Source: Rivularia sp. T60_A2020_040 (GTDB taxonomy: Bacteria > Cyanobacteriota > Cyanobacteriia > Cyanobacteriales > Nostocaceae). From it: a DNA stretch of 64,000 bases. How positions within the stretch are numbered: position 1 is the first letter of the stretch; the number at the start of each line of letters is the position of its first letter. A model generated the notes under the pieces. The model was not told the origin of the DNA, did not search any database, and worked only from the letters and a program-made list of their open reading frames with translations. Positions 48,162 through 58,215 of this stretch are shown one piece after another. The stretch spans positions 248,001 to 312,000 of the forward strand of contig JACYMD010000093.1 in assembly GCA_015272215.1 (NCBI GenBank). Reading direction: 5' to 3'. The translations under genes were made by a program, and so were the position numbers.

Positions 48162-48244
48162 TATGTTTGAATCTGCTGTATCAGTTTATCAAACTCGACT
48201 GATGTGAATTACTGATTTCTTGAATTAATATTCAATTAATTTAG

Positions 48245-48267
48245 AGGGCTTATAGCCCTTTTTTTTA
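48245..48267 (+). terminator. psbO terminator
   Basis: AGGGCT (48245-48250) pairs with AGCCCT (48254-48259) around a 3-nt loop, then eight Ts. Strong rho-independent form. Confidence 0.85.
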
Positions 48268-48849
48268 TGTATTAATAACTCATCTGAACATAGATATTTG
48301 ACCGTAAAAACAACATTTTACCATCAGTATTTTCTCTGAAAAGCGATATTTTTTTAGTTACTTGATTATTTTTTAAGATTTTTTGCTCGATAATTTAGCT
48401 GATTTTTCAAAACCTGAATTACGTAATAATTCGGTTACATTCCTTTGCTATTTTTGTATAATTTTATATATGTAGCATCTCCAGCTACAAAATTAAAAAG
48501 CTGAAAAATTGCTTTTCTTATGGGCTAATACTTTTTAGATGGATTGAATTTGTAATCAACTATTAATCGATGATTTTCATAAAAATGCACTCTCTGTGTC
48601 ATGGGAGCTTTTGGGTTAATCAGAGTGAACCTTTCCTAATACTTCAAACAAATTAGCTGTTAGTCAGATTGCTCCCATCTAATCAGTATGCAGCTTTAAA
48701 GCCTTAAAGCCTTCCCGTTCATAGTCTCATAGTCATCCGTTATTCATACTCGATAACGGAAGAATATGTTTGTCGCAATACTACGTATAAATACGCGAGT
48801 AAGTGCATTAACAGGAACAATAGTCGTTTTTACCCATCATCAAGGTGCC
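48268..48849. other. Spacer and leader upstream of sigF
   Basis: AT-rich with one hairpin at 48737-48759 (CCGTTAT/ATAACGG, 9-nt loop) followed at once by GGAAG and an ATG at 48766. This ATG is in frame with sigF and would add 28 residues of poor conservation. No other gene. Confidence 0.5.
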
Positions 48850-49629
48850 ATGCCTACTACCTTACTTAATAAAGAACTGAAGCACGAAATTTGGCAGTTA
48901 TTGCGAGAATACGAGCAATCTCAGTCTGCTGATGTTCGCAATCAACTGGTAAAACTTAATTTTGGACTTGTCAGAAAGGAGGCTTACTATTGGATAAATC
49001 AATGCCACGAAAGTTATGAAGATTTACTTCAGGTCGGTTTTTTGGGTTTAATTCGTGCTGTTGAAAGATTTGACATTTCCAAAGGTCATGCCTTTAGTTC
49101 TTTTGCGATTCCTTATATTCGCGGTGAAATTCAGCATTATCTGCGAGATAAAGGTGTAACTGTTCGGATTCCTCGACGTTGGTTGGCAATTCAGCAGCAG
49201 GCGATTGGTGTTTCTCGTTGTTTGCGGGAGCAATATAATCGTCAGCCCACGGATTCCGAAGTAGCCGCAGCCTTGTCTATTTCCCTGGAAGAATGGCAGG
49301 AAATTAAACTAGCTTGGCTAAACCGCGCTCCTTTGAGCTTAGACGTACCTGTATATGATGGTGAAGAAGATTCGGCAAGTTTAGCGGAAATGGTACCCGA
49401 TCATAATTATCGGAGTTTTCAACTAGCCCAAGAAGATCAGTTACGCTTACAACAAGCATTGCTTCAGTTAGAAAATCGTACCCGTCAAGTTTTGGAATTT
49501 GTGTTTTTACAGGATTTAACCCAAAAGCAAGTAGCCGAAAAACTTGGTATTAGCGTAGTCACAGTTTCTCGCCGAGTCAAAAAAGGGCTTAATTCCCTCA
49601 AGCACCTGATGATTGCCGCAGAAGATTAG
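48850..49629 (+). CDS. sigF: RNA polymerase sigma factor SigF (group 3)
   Basis: The 259-residue sigma factor belongs to the cyanobacterial SigF type, linked in other species to motility, pili and envelope genes. Region 2 shows LVKLNFGLVRKEAYYWINQ, DLLQVGFLGLIRAVERFD and FSSFAIPYIRGEIQHYLRDKG; region 4 ends LTQKQVAEKLGISVVTVSRRVKKGL. I chose ATG at 48850 (AAGG just upstream) over ATG at 48766 (GGAAG upstream), because homologues as I know them start MPTT. It stands before a run of three genes of unknown function. Confidence 0.9.
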   Translation: MPTTLLNKELKHEIWQLLREYEQSQSADVRNQLVKLNFGLVRKEAYYWINQCHESYEDLLQVGFLGLIRAVERFDISKGHAFSSFAIPYIRGEIQHYLRDKGVTVRIPRRWLAIQQQAIGVSRCLREQYNRQPTDSEVAAALSISLEEWQEIKLAWLNRAPLSLDVPVYDGEEDSASLAEMVPDHNYRSFQLAQEDQLRLQQALLQLENRTRQVLEFVFLQDLTQKQVAEKLGISVVTVSRRVKKGLNSLKHLMIAAED

Positions 49630-49802
49630 CAAGCCCCGTAATTTTTGAAATCTTTTTATAAAAAATACAGGTAATCTATCTAACAATCATTGACATGAAA
49701 AAAATTAGGTTATAACTGGAACAGATTTGACTTTTGATACATATTTCAAAAGCTAGATTTCAAATATTCCATATTTTTCCAATAGCTCCATGAGTTTGGC
49801 TA

Positions 49803-50777
49803 ATGGGTAGACATTTAACAATCACAATTGCATCTATATTAGCTTTGGCGATCGCCGGATGTTCTGGTGAAGAGGAACAACAAACTGTTGATCCGACCCC
49901 CACCACAACAGCAGAAAACGACCAAAGCGACAAACCAAAACCTTTTGAAGACCCTGTGGTACCGGGGAAAACAGACAGAGTTGTTGCTCAGGCTCCTCCG
50001 ACTTTAATTCAAACCACTAATCCTACAGAACGAGTAGGAATAGTCGCCAAAGGACGTACCGACCCCTTTGACGACATTATTTCTCCTGTAATTACTCGTA
50101 CAAATATAGCTAGTGATACTACTGTCAGTAATAATCAACAAAGAACTGTCCCCGCGTTGCCTCCTTTACCAACATCCAGTAGAAATACTGCATCAAGAGC
50201 CAGGAGAAGTGCGGTGATTTCCGCCACTGCTCAAGGAAGCAGAAGTGGTAATTATGCAGCGACTCAAGGAAGCCAGAGACGGAATACTAGGGTAAATTCT
50301 AATTCAGCCAGGGCAAATTCAACACAAATACCGCAACAAGCAGCTAAGAAACCCAATTCTGGGGGTACAATAACTCCAACTGCGGTTATACCCAAAGTAA
50401 TGCCTGGGGTGATACCAGAACCAGATTTAGCATCTGTGTTACCACCACCACCGCAACCAACATTAGCTCAAGCCGTTTTGGTTTCAGGGGTAGTTCAAGT
50501 TGGCAGTCAACCCCAAGCCATCATTAAAGTACCTACAGAACCTACTAGCCGGTATGTTCAAGCAGGGCAAAGATTAGCGAGTGGAGTGCTTGTGAAAAGA
50601 ATTGAAATGAATGAAGGTTCCGAACCGATTGTTATTCTGGAACAATATGGTATTGAAGTAGCGAGAATGGTAGGAGAAGCAGCTATGGGAGCAGTCGAAC
50701 CAACTACGGCTTCTACATCCAATCCTATTTCGACATTACCATCGTTACCAAAATCTGCATCTGTCGGAGCTTCTTAA
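49803..50777 (+). CDS. Proline/serine-rich lipoprotein
   Basis: I do not recognise a family. The 324-residue protein has a lipoprotein signal ending LAIAGC (C20), then a long low-complexity region rich in T, P, S and N (residues about 25-220), and a more ordered C-terminal part of about 80 residues (QAVLVSGVVQVGSQPQAIIKV, YVQAGQRLASGVLVKRIE). The C-terminal part is pilot-like or PilP-like at most by impression. The following small gene starts 3 bp after its stop, so they form an operon. Confidence 0.7.
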   Translation: MGRHLTITIASILALAIAGCSGEEEQQTVDPTPTTTAENDQSDKPKPFEDPVVPGKTDRVVAQAPPTLIQTTNPTERVGIVAKGRTDPFDDIISPVITRTNIASDTTVSNNQQRTVPALPPLPTSSRNTASRARRSAVISATAQGSRSGNYAATQGSQRRNTRVNSNSARANSTQIPQQAAKKPNSGGTITPTAVIPKVMPGVIPEPDLASVLPPPPQPTLAQAVLVSGVVQVGSQPQAIIKVPTEPTSRYVQAGQRLASGVLVKRIEMNEGSEPIVILEQYGIEVARMVGEAAMGAVEPTTASTSNPISTLPSLPKSASVGAS

Positions 50778-50780
50778 GAT

Positions 50781-51026
50781 ATGGAAACAAGGGAAAAGAT
50801 TGTGATACCGGGCTTATCTTTGACGGTTTACCGCGAGATTGCCGCTCATTTGCGTTCTGTAGAAGGAATAGAAGTGGGATTAGTGGAACAAACTTCTCAA
50901 GAGTTTGATTACAATCAAAGCCAAGTCGGTGGTTTGTGGATTGATTACACATCAAATTCTAGTTTGCAAGCTAGACAATGGGTGAAACAAATTCTAGCTT
51001 ATTATCAACATCGCTATGATGTTTGA
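50781..51026 (+). CDS. Small conserved hypothetical protein
   Basis: 81 residues, with IVIPGLSLTVYREIAAHLRSVEG at the start and LQARQWVKQILAYYQ at the end: a compact alpha/beta profile without membrane segment. I recognise it only as a type found in cyanobacteria. It starts 3 bp after the lipoprotein stop (operon). The terminator at 51078 closes the unit. Confidence 0.7.
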   Translation: METREKIVIPGLSLTVYREIAAHLRSVEGIEVGLVEQTSQEFDYNQSQVGGLWIDYTSNSSLQARQWVKQILAYYQHRYDV

Positions 51027-51077
51027 TCGTAAACAGCTTTTCCCAGTTAATTAAAGCCAATTTTTAACCGTTACTAG

Positions 51078-51110
51078 CCCCTCTTCTATTTTTAGGAGAG
51101 GGGATTTTAA
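51078..51110 (+). terminator. Terminator after the small conserved gene
   Basis: CCCCTCT (51078-51084) pairs with AGAGGGG (51097-51103) around a T-rich loop, followed by ATTTTAATTTT. Confidence 0.7.
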
Positions 51111-51274
51111 TTTTAACGTGGACAATCACAGAAGTCGGGTTTTTTGATGAAGAAATTGTATTTTAATCAAAATAACAATTTATATGATGCAATTGCAAAT
51201 TTAGTGCGGTAAACTTGCAAGCAAGATAATGCAAATAATACTAAGGCTGCTAGGGGTTTTAGTCATCACTCATA

Positions 51275-53995
51275 ATGGAACAGTGGCAATTTCTGATACA
51301 AAAAGAAGGTTCGCGTACTTGGCATCCTTTGCTGAAGCCAAGGATAGAGGTTATATCTGGTCGGTATCGAGTCGTTGCTCGTTCTCACCGTAGTAATACT
51401 GATGTCGAGGTAAAGGTAACTCACACTTCCTTATCCGAGCTTCCACCGAAACAACGTATTCACAAACGCAGACGACGCACTAATTCAGAAGGCTTAACGG
51501 CTGTAATTCCTTTTACTTATCTCCAATCGGGAATTTGGGAATTACAATGTTCTGGGGATGTAATGTCAGAACTTCTTGGTGCATCTTGGCAATATACTGT
51601 CACTTTGGTGGTTGTACCTTCTCCTGTTGAGCAAAAAACAGTTTCACCAAAAAATTCTTTAAAAAATTCTTCTCAAAGCGTTGAGAAGCAGTCTAAACTT
51701 AGTCAGGAAGAGATACCGACAAATCAAGTTAAATCAAAACTAAAAAATGTTCAATCTAGCTCTTATAAGTCTAAAAATTTCATCTCTTCTATTTCTGTAG
51801 AACCTGTTAAAAACCGAAATTTTAATACTACTCCTCCTCCTCAACCAATCTCAACTGCTGCTAAAACGGTTAAACCTTCGGAGCAAGTCCCCACGGATAA
51901 ACCACCTGAAAAAATACCAGAGTCACTCAAAGCTGCTTCAGATAAACAAAAAACTACGAGTAAAACCCTTACGCGAAAACTACGAGATTCTATTAAAGCA
52001 GCACCACATAAAGTTACTAATACTTCATCCATTCCCAAAACAACACAAAAGCCCAAATCCTCAGAACAATCATTAACTACACAAAATAAAGATGTTAGGG
52101 AAAAATCTGCTCAAAAAGAGAATTTAGCAATCATCTCGCAAACTAACAGTCCCCTCAGAGTTAAGGGAGATACAGCAGAACAGATATTACACAACTTGAT
52201 AGATTTAGCTTTACCTGCTCCAGAAACTCTCCTTGCTGATGAAACTGTTGAAGATATTACAATCGCACCACCTTTACCATTATTGCTAAATTTAGATCAA
52301 ACTAATTACGTTGCAGCTTGGGGAGAAAGTATTCATATTCAAGGGCTTGTACAACTCAAACAAACAAACGAGCAAATTAACCTAATAATACATCCCGAAG
52401 TCCGAATTGAATTGCGATCGCCACAAAATTCTGAGTTATTACAATCTAGTTGTCAACCCAATTCTAATCAAACCCTACCATTTGCCATCGCATCTTCAAT
52501 TGAGATTCCCTCAATTTCTTCTAAGTTAATTCTCGGAGAAGTTAAATTATATGGCGCACTTACAAGTGACGGGGTTGTCGAATTACTAGCGAGTCAGTCA
52601 TTTACAATTACGGCAGATATTACTGAATTATTAGCAATTACGGTAGCTAATCCTAGAGGTGAATTAGCTGTTTACAGTAATTCCACAGAGGAATTATCTC
52701 AAGTCAATAATCCATCTCAAACCTTAGAAGCGGGGATTTCTCTGGATTTAGAACTGTTCAATTTGGTAAAAACCGCCAAACCAAAACAAGCTGCCATCGG
52801 TGTACCATCAAACAAAAAATCTTTACCACCCCTTATAGAACCTCGTAAAGGCAGCAAACGAGTTGTAACCCATTGGCTTAAATTACCAAATGTCCCTGGT
52901 TATCAAGAAAAAATTGATCAATATATAAATAACGGTTATATCGAAACTGTCTCTGGTTCAAATATTACAGGTACTAGTTTTCCTTATTTACGCAAATCAA
53001 AACCAATACCTCCCTCTAATGAGCAAGTACCTGAAGAATCAACATACATTGATGTTACCGACAATCAAAATACAAGTGAAACCCTAGTTCAAGCTGATAG
53101 TAGTAATTTAGCTCAATTGCTCATCGAACCACAAAAAAACGATAATTCCTTTGAATTTGAACAACCAATTACACCCCGCAAATCGGAATATATTGCAGCC
53201 GAAATTTCCAACACATCTCCTTTAATTAGACAATGGATGCTTTCTCAAGGATATGCTCTACCTGAACCGATTAATGTAGAATACGAAGACTACGAGATTG
53301 AAACGCAAAACAATCAAAACATACCCAATCAACAGACTTCAACAGTTAAAACTGATAATCAAGCCCAAAAGGTAACTACAAATCTTTCTTCCTCAATAAA
53401 TACACAATCAACACCATCGCCTTATTTTTCGATTTCATCTGCTTCTGGATGGGAAATCAGTCAAATTGCTACACCATCAACTCAAATAGCTCAAGAAATC
53501 GTAGTAGATGATACAGATATTTTGACAGATAGTATCTCCGATGCAGAGAATTCACCAAAAGATCAACCTATAGATCAAGCTATTAAAAAACATAATGCCT
53601 TGCCTCTGACGATAAATACCCAGAAAATCGAAGAGTTACCGATTCCTCAACTGTACGTACCACAAGGTGAACTGATTTCGGGTAAATTCCTTAACGTGCG
53701 AGTGCGTCTACCGCAGGGTAATTCCCATCTTGCCGTAAAATTATGGTTAGAAGATTGTCAGACAAGGCATTTACTTGACGGTCCTGATTTACTAACCAAT
53801 TTAACACCTAACAAAAACGGAGAATTGGAAGTAATAACTAAATTAAATATTCCTTTTGGCTGTATAGAAATTCGCATAGAAGCAATCGCGATTAATACAA
53901 CTACCCAGCAAGAAAGCCATAAATTGACGATTCAGCGTACTGTAGTACCTCCGGATTTACCCAATGTTCAAATTGATGCCATTCTGGGAATGTAA
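51275..53995 (+). CDS. Large hypothetical protein with disordered linker
   Basis: 906 residues, no recognised family. Residues 1-115 form a compact beta-rich domain (WQFLIQKEGSRTWHPLLKP, IWELQCSGDVMSELLG). Residues about 120-290 are basic and rich in S, K, T and P, so probably disordered. A second beta-rich domain (about 310-480) and a C-terminal one (about 795-906, with QLYVPQGELISGKFLNVRVRLPQ) follow. There is no signal peptide or membrane helix. The layout suggests a scaffold or cell-envelope-associated structural protein; this is speculation. Confidence 0.65.
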   Translation: MEQWQFLIQKEGSRTWHPLLKPRIEVISGRYRVVARSHRSNTDVEVKVTHTSLSELPPKQRIHKRRRRTNSEGLTAVIPFTYLQSGIWELQCSGDVMSELLGASWQYTVTLVVVPSPVEQKTVSPKNSLKNSSQSVEKQSKLSQEEIPTNQVKSKLKNVQSSSYKSKNFISSISVEPVKNRNFNTTPPPQPISTAAKTVKPSEQVPTDKPPEKIPESLKAASDKQKTTSKTLTRKLRDSIKAAPHKVTNTSSIPKTTQKPKSSEQSLTTQNKDVREKSAQKENLAIISQTNSPLRVKGDTAEQILHNLIDLALPAPETLLADETVEDITIAPPLPLLLNLDQTNYVAAWGESIHIQGLVQLKQTNEQINLIIHPEVRIELRSPQNSELLQSSCQPNSNQTLPFAIASSIEIPSISSKLILGEVKLYGALTSDGVVELLASQSFTITADITELLAITVANPRGELAVYSNSTEELSQVNNPSQTLEAGISLDLELFNLVKTAKPKQAAIGVPSNKKSLPPLIEPRKGSKRVVTHWLKLPNVPGYQEKIDQYINNGYIETVSGSNITGTSFPYLRKSKPIPPSNEQVPEESTYIDVTDNQNTSETLVQADSSNLAQLLIEPQKNDNSFEFEQPITPRKSEYIAAEISNTSPLIRQWMLSQGYALPEPINVEYEDYEIETQNNQNIPNQQTSTVKTDNQAQKVTTNLSSSINTQSTPSPYFSISSASGWEISQIATPSTQIAQEIVVDDTDILTDSISDAENSPKDQPIDQAIKKHNALPLTINTQKIEELPIPQLYVPQGELISGKFLNVRVRLPQGNSHLAVKLWLEDCQTRHLLDGPDLLTNLTPNKNGELEVITKLNIPFGCIEIRIEAIAINTTTQQESHKLTIQRTVVPPDLPNVQIDAILGM

Positions 53996-54108
53996 AAGCC
54001 GAGCTTGAAAGGCTTTGTGTTAAAAATATGTACGATTTTGCTTTCAGACGGTACAATTTGCAGTAAGCTCGTGTTGAATTGTAATCTGATTTAATCGGAG
54101 GTTTAACT

Positions 54109-54219
54109 ATGGCTGCTTCTTTTTTGCCATCCGTTCTCGTTCCTTTAACTGGTCTTGTTTTTCCAGCTGTAGCAATGGCATTTATGTTGTTGTACATGGA
54201 ACGCGATGATATCGGTTAA
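54109..54219 (+). CDS. psaI: Photosystem I subunit VIII (PsaI)
   Basis: A 36-residue single-helix protein (ASFLPSVLVPLTGLVFPAVA, then LLYMERDDIG). The helix followed by a short charged tail YxERxD fits PsaI, which helps bind PsaL in the photosystem I complex. A perfect GGAGG at 54097-54101 precedes the ATG. It faces psbJ, an arrangement I recall from Nostoc. It is too short for standard gene callers. Confidence 0.8.
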   Translation: MAASFLPSVLVPLTGLVFPAVAMAFMLLYMERDDIG

Positions 54220-54313
54220 ATTTCAACGTTAGATAAGTCGGCAGGATATTCCAAATCCTCGATTACTGAATCCCTATGAAAAGAAGCTGTAAAACTTTAA
54301 CTTTTCGTGGGGT

Positions 54314-54379
54314 GAGAAGTCGGGTTTTTATCAGATTCTCTGTTACTACAGATATTTATCCTAAAAACCCGACTTCTTA
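54314..54379. repeat. Palindromic element with AAGTCGGGTTTTTA arms
   Basis: AGAAGTCGGGTTTTTA (54315-54330) and TAAAAACCCGACTTCT (54363-54378) are perfect inverted arms around about 32 bp. A single arm (AGAAGTCGGGTTTTTT) also occurs near 51129. It lies in the psaI-psbJ convergent spacer (54220-54559). Confidence 0.7.
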
Positions 54380-54388
54380 CAGAGCATT

Positions 54389-54422
54389 AAAACCGCCCAT
54401 CTACAAAAGACAGGCGGTTTTA
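54389..54422. terminator. Bidirectional terminator between psaI and psbJ
   Basis: AAAACCGCC (54389-54397) and GGCGGTTTT (54413-54421) form a stem with A-run before and T-run after, so it can end transcripts from both convergent sides. Confidence 0.75.
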
Positions 54423-54559
54423 AAATAAAAATTTCTAATCAAATATTAGAAAATGCGAGAAAAATCGCAATTTTTCTAAATGGTTCAAAGTTTTTTCTCA
54501 TAGCCTCAAAACATTAGTTCCCAGACTGAAACTAGGAACTAGAATTTTTCGGTTCTTGT

Positions 54560-54679
54560 TTAAATAGAAGAACCGAGTCCAGCATAGGCTCCATAAAAGA
54601 AAATACCTAGAACAGTGATTATCCCTAATCCTGCCACTGTAGCAACAATCCACAAAGGAATTCTTCCGCTTCCAGACAT
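54560..54679 (-). CDS. psbJ: Photosystem II protein PsbJ
   Basis: The 39-residue one-helix thylakoid protein ([19 protein letters not shown], ending [10 protein letters not shown]) belongs to the cytochrome b559 gene group and affects plastoquinone exchange. ATG at 54679 has AAGGAGG just upstream; an in-frame extension to 54754 is unlikely. Last gene of psbE-psbF-psbL-psbJ, with a 118-bp gap from psbL. Confidence 0.95.
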   Translation of the reverse strand: MSGSGRIPLWIVATVAGLGIITVLGIFFYGAYAGLGSSI

Positions 54680-54797
54680 AATACTTACCTCCTTAATTGC
54701 AATATTCGGTGAATCAATTTTGGATTTTGAATTTACGATTGTGGATTTACTCAATAGTTGAAACCCTTCGTAAATAGATTAATGCCACTTCGGTAAC

Positions 54798-54917
54798 TTA
54801 GTTAAAGAAGTAACTAGAAAACAGAATCCCTAAAACAAAAACTAGTAAAAGTCCAAGAAAAAGGGATGTTCGGTTTAACTCTACCGGCTGATTATTGGGA
54901 TTAGTATTTCTTTCCAT
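54798..54917 (-). CDS. psbL: Photosystem II protein PsbL
   Basis: The 39-residue one-helix protein ([19 protein letters not shown], ending SSYFFN) is needed for PSII electron flow around QA. It starts 9 bp after the psbF stop, with GGAG upstream. Sequence and position make the call firm. Confidence 0.95.
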   Translation of the reverse strand: MERNTNPNNQPVELNRTSLFLGLLLVFVLGILFSSYFFN

Positions 54918-54926
54918 GAAAAACTC

Positions 54927-55076
<150 letters not shown>

Positions 55077-55325
55077 CTACTTTCCGATAAATTCGTCAAC
55101 TTGTTTTTTGGCTTCAAAACGATTGTTTACAAGTGGCACTTCTTGCCTTTCTTGGGTGTAGTAAGTATCTGGACGGGGAGTCCCAAATGCATCGTATGCT
55201 AATCCGGTGCTAACAAACAACCACCCGGCAATAAATAATGCTGGAATAGTGATGCTGTGAATCACCCAATAACGGATGCTAGTAATAATGTCTGAAAACG
55301 GACGTTCTCCGGTTGTTCCACTCAT
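55077..55325 (-). CDS. psbE: Cytochrome b559 subunit alpha (PsbE)
   Basis: The 82-residue protein has the heme-ligand histidine in [20 protein letters not shown] and the lumenal [13 protein letters not shown]. It is essential for PSII assembly. It heads psbE-psbF-psbL-psbJ, downstream of ycf48, in the order rubA-ycf48-psbEFLJ that is conserved in cyanobacteria. Confidence 0.98.
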   Translation of the reverse strand: MSGTTGERPFSDIITSIRYWVIHSITIPALFIAGWLFVSTGLAYDAFGTPRPDTYYTQERQEVPLVNNRFEAKKQVDEFIGK

Positions 55326-55469
55326 TTGTCTACTTACCTATCAAAAATATGGCTAAATGACTGATGTGTTTATTATCCTACAAAGTTAAGAAAGAGTTAC
55401 AAGTTGCAACATATTCTCATAATTGAGGATAAATATTTTTGAGGCTGAATTTACCAGCAAAAAATTATC

Positions 55470-56492
55470 TTAAGCTTTGGATGATTCCGTAGACGGTGCA
55501 ATATCAGGCTGATACTTCAATAAAAAACCACGATCTCCGATCACAAATCCTTTCTCTGGGGATAAGAAAACTATTTTGTAAAAATTTGTTGCAACATCTT
55601 CAACATCACGATCTTTTTCCCAAGTTTGTCCTCCGTCGGTGCTGCGGAGTAAATTAGCACTACCCCCACTAACCCAAATTTCCGATGGAGTCCGATAAGC
55701 TAAATCGAGCAGCCCCCAACTTGTGGACAATTCTGGATATTGAGCCTCAAGCCATTGTTCCGAATCATTCGGTTCACTAAATTGAATTTGTCCACCCCGT
55801 GCTAGCATCCACAACTGTCCGTTTTCAGCAAAGCCCATATTTTCTACTTTGCGAGAACTATTCCGGTTGTGTTGAACCCAAGCATTTTGTCCTGGTTCCC
55901 AAGTGGAATAAAAGTTACCTTTACCAGAAACTGCAATATATCTACCATCCTCAGAACGTTCAATATTACGTACAACGCCAACAGATTCCGCGACTTGGGC
56001 TTTCCAGTTTTTGCCCCCATCGGTAGTTTTGTATATTGCTCCGACATCGGTAGCCATTTCGGCGCTATTTTCACCCAAAGCCACAATTGAGACGGGATTA
56101 CCGGGTAATTTTTCACTCAAAGGAATACTCGACCAAGTTTTACCTTCATCATTCGTGTGTAGCAATGTCGAAGGTTCCACAGCTATCCAGCCTTCACTCC
56201 CGGCAAAATCAATGGCATTAAAACGGTAGTTTTCATCACCCAACTGCAAAGCGATCGGTTTCCATGTTTCACCACCATCTTGGGTTTCCAAAAGAGCAGC
56301 CTTACCACCAACAATAAAACCGTGATTGGGGTTGTCGGTAAAAGCAATATCGAATAGTTTGGCATCAGTAGGTATAGAAATTGGCTCCCAAGGGTTGTAA
56401 CTCATGGAAGGAACATTACTACAACCGACACACATTAGGGCGATCGCCAACAATGCCACTATTTTTTTGCTAATTTTCAAAGTAGATAACAT
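55470..56492 (-). CDS. ycf48: Photosystem II assembly factor Ycf48 (HCF136-like)
   Basis: The 340-residue lumenal seven-blade propeller helps insert and stabilise newly made D1. A lipoprotein signal ends MCVGC (C24). Repeats with the DGGxTW motif (TQDGGETWKP, TTDGGKNWK, STDGGQTWEK) are visible, as in HCF136. It sits between rubA and psbE, all serving early photosystem II assembly. Confidence 0.95.
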   Translation of the reverse strand: MLSTLKISKKIVALLAIALMCVGCSNVPSMSYNPWEPISIPTDAKLFDIAFTDNPNHGFIVGGKAALLETQDGGETWKPIALQLGDENYRFNAIDFAGSEGWIAVEPSTLLHTNDEGKTWSSIPLSEKLPGNPVSIVALGENSAEMATDVGAIYKTTDGGKNWKAQVAESVGVVRNIERSEDGRYIAVSGKGNFYSTWEPGQNAWVQHNRNSSRKVENMGFAENGQLWMLARGGQIQFSEPNDSEQWLEAQYPELSTSWGLLDLAYRTPSEIWVSGGSANLLRSTDGGQTWEKDRDVEDVATNFYKIVFLSPEKGFVIGDRGFLLKYQPDIAPSTESSKA

Positions 56493-56599
56493 TTTTATCA
56501 GTTCTATCAGTTAACTTTTTGTTAATTTTCTTAATTTTTGTATTGAAAGCTTTAGTGATTGTAGGTGGGTTATGTGCCCACCATTACAAACATGGCTCC

Positions 56600-56935
56600 T
56601 TATTTTAAGCCATAGAGACTGATAAAAAACAAGAAACCAAGAGCCAAAGCACCAAAAATCAAGATATTTTTTTGACCGGGTGTCAATTTATTAACGCCAA
56701 ATCCATAACCAAGATTTTCCGAAAAGCCGGAAGCAGTCCCGGCAGGACCAACATTTTCAAAAGCTTTCTTTTTCGCCGTACAAACCGGACAGCGCCAGGT
56801 TATGGGCAAATCCGCAAAAGCAGTACCTGCGGGAATGTTATGACTATCATCCCCTTTCTCTGGTTCGTAGACATAACCACAGGCACGACACTCATAGCGG
56901 TCTAGCTCAGTATTTTCAACAACTTGTTCGCTCAT
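56600..56935 (-). CDS. rubA: Membrane-anchored rubredoxin RubA
   Basis: The 111-residue protein has an iron site with four cysteines, C16 and C19 (ECRACGY), C49 and C52 (RCPVC), then a linker and a C-terminal membrane helix (residues about 88-108). RubA is needed for photosystem II assembly. I prefer ATG at 56935; a TTG at 56947 is in frame. It is first in rubA-ycf48-psbEFLJ. The divergent ndhC gene lies 189 bp away, so both promoters share that spacer. Confidence 0.95.
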   Translation of the reverse strand: MSEQVVENTELDRYECRACGYVYEPEKGDDSHNIPAGTAFADLPITWRCPVCTAKKKAFENVGPAGTASGFSENLGYGFGVNKLTPGQKNILIFGALALGFLFFISLYGLK

Positions 56936-57124
56936 GATGCCAGACAAGGCAAAGCTTAAATATACGTTAAAAATTATGACACAATTGTCAGATATTTCTA
57001 TGAAAAGCGAAAACTAATCAAATTCCTATCGGTGTCGATTTCACAGGTTTTAAAAGGCTCAAATCGATATAATGTAAAAGAAAATTACGATGTTTATTTC
57101 GTCAATAACGGATTTGTACTTATT

Positions 57125-57487
57125 GTGTTTGTCCTCTCCGGTTACGAATACCTTTTAGGCTTTTTAATAGTGTGCAGCTTGGTGCCTGCACTAGCTTTAT
57201 CTGCTTCCAAACTTTTGCGACCGAGCAGTCGCAACCCGGAACGGCGTACCACTTACGAATCTGGCATGGAACCCATCGGTGGAGCCTGGATTCAGTTCAA
57301 TATCCGCTACTATATGTTTGCGCTGGTCTTCGTAGTCTTTGATGTTGAGACCGTATTCTTATATCCTTGGGCAGTTGCCTTCCATCGTCTGGGTTTACTC
57401 GCATTTATTGAAGCGCTTGTTTTTATAGGAATTCTCGTAATTGCCCTAGTGTACGCATGGCGTAAAGGAGCTTTGGAATGGTCTTAG
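57125..57487 (+). CDS. ndhC: NAD(P)H-quinone oxidoreductase subunit 3 (NdhC)
   Basis: The 120-residue three-helix membrane subunit of NDH-1 shows [20 protein letters not shown] and [14 protein letters not shown] chose the GTG at 57125 since family members start immediately before [12 protein letters not shown]; an upstream in-frame stretch to 57032 looks non-coding. It overlaps ndhK by 10 bp, so ndhC-ndhK-ndhJ is one coupled operon. Confidence 0.95.
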   Translation: MFVLSGYEYLLGFLIVCSLVPALALSASKLLRPSSRNPERRTTYESGMEPIGGAWIQFNIRYYMFALVFVVFDVETVFLYPWAVAFHRLGLLAFIEALVFIGILVIALVYAWRKGALEWS

Positions 57488-58215
57488 ATAATACAAAACC
57501 CCTAGCACAGAATCAAGAACGTATTCTCAATCCGATAGAGCGCCCCAGTGTGACTCAAGAACTATCGGAAAATGTCATTTTAACTACCGTTGATGACCTT
57601 TACAACTGGGCGCGACTTTCTAGTTTGTGGCCTTTATTATTCGGTACTGCTTGCTGCTTTATTGAATTTGCGGCTTTAATCGGCTCTCGGTTTGATTTTG
57701 ACCGTTTTGGATTAATTCCTCGGTCTAGCCCCCGTCAAGCCGATTTAATCATTACAGCCGGTACAATCACCATGAAGATGGCACCCCAGTTGGTACGTCT
57801 TTACGAACAAATGCCAGACCCCAAGTATGTAATTGCCATGGGTGCTTGCACTATTACCGGCGGAATGTTCAGTGTCGATTCTCCTACCGCAGTGCGCGGA
57901 GTTGATAAACTGATTCCGGTAGATGTTTATTTACCCGGTTGTCCTCCACGTCCAGAAGCGATTATCGACGCAATTATCAAGTTACGGAAAAAAATTGCTG
58001 ATGATTCGATGCAGGAGCGGGGTTTAATCAAGCAAACTCACCGCTATTACAGTACAACTCACAATATGAAGCCTGTGGAACAAATCCTCACAGGACAATA
58101 TTTACGCTCGGAAACTCGCATTGCTCCACCGAAGGAGTTAACTGAAAGCATTGGTATGCCTGTACCGCCTGCTATATTAGCTTCACAAAAGCAAGAGGAG
58201 GTAGAACGTGGCTGA
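57478..58215 (+). CDS. ndhK: NAD(P)H-quinone oxidoreductase subunit K (NdhK)
   Basis: The 245-residue peripheral subunit carries cluster N2. Ligand segments are TACCFIEF (adjacent cysteines), [11 protein letters not shown] and LPGCPPRPE. It overlaps ndhC and ndhJ. A C-terminal extension of about 60 residues is rich in charged residues, as in other cyanobacteria. Confidence 0.97.
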   Translation: MVLDNTKPLAQNQERILNPIERPSVTQELSENVILTTVDDLYNWARLSSLWPLLFGTACCFIEFAALIGSRFDFDRFGLIPRSSPRQADLIITAGTITMKMAPQLVRLYEQMPDPKYVIAMGACTITGGMFSVDSPTAVRGVDKLIPVDVYLPGCPPRPEAIIDAIIKLRKKIADDSMQERGLIKQTHRYYSTTHNMKPVEQILTGQYLRSETRIAPPKELTESIGMPVPPAILASQKQEEVERG

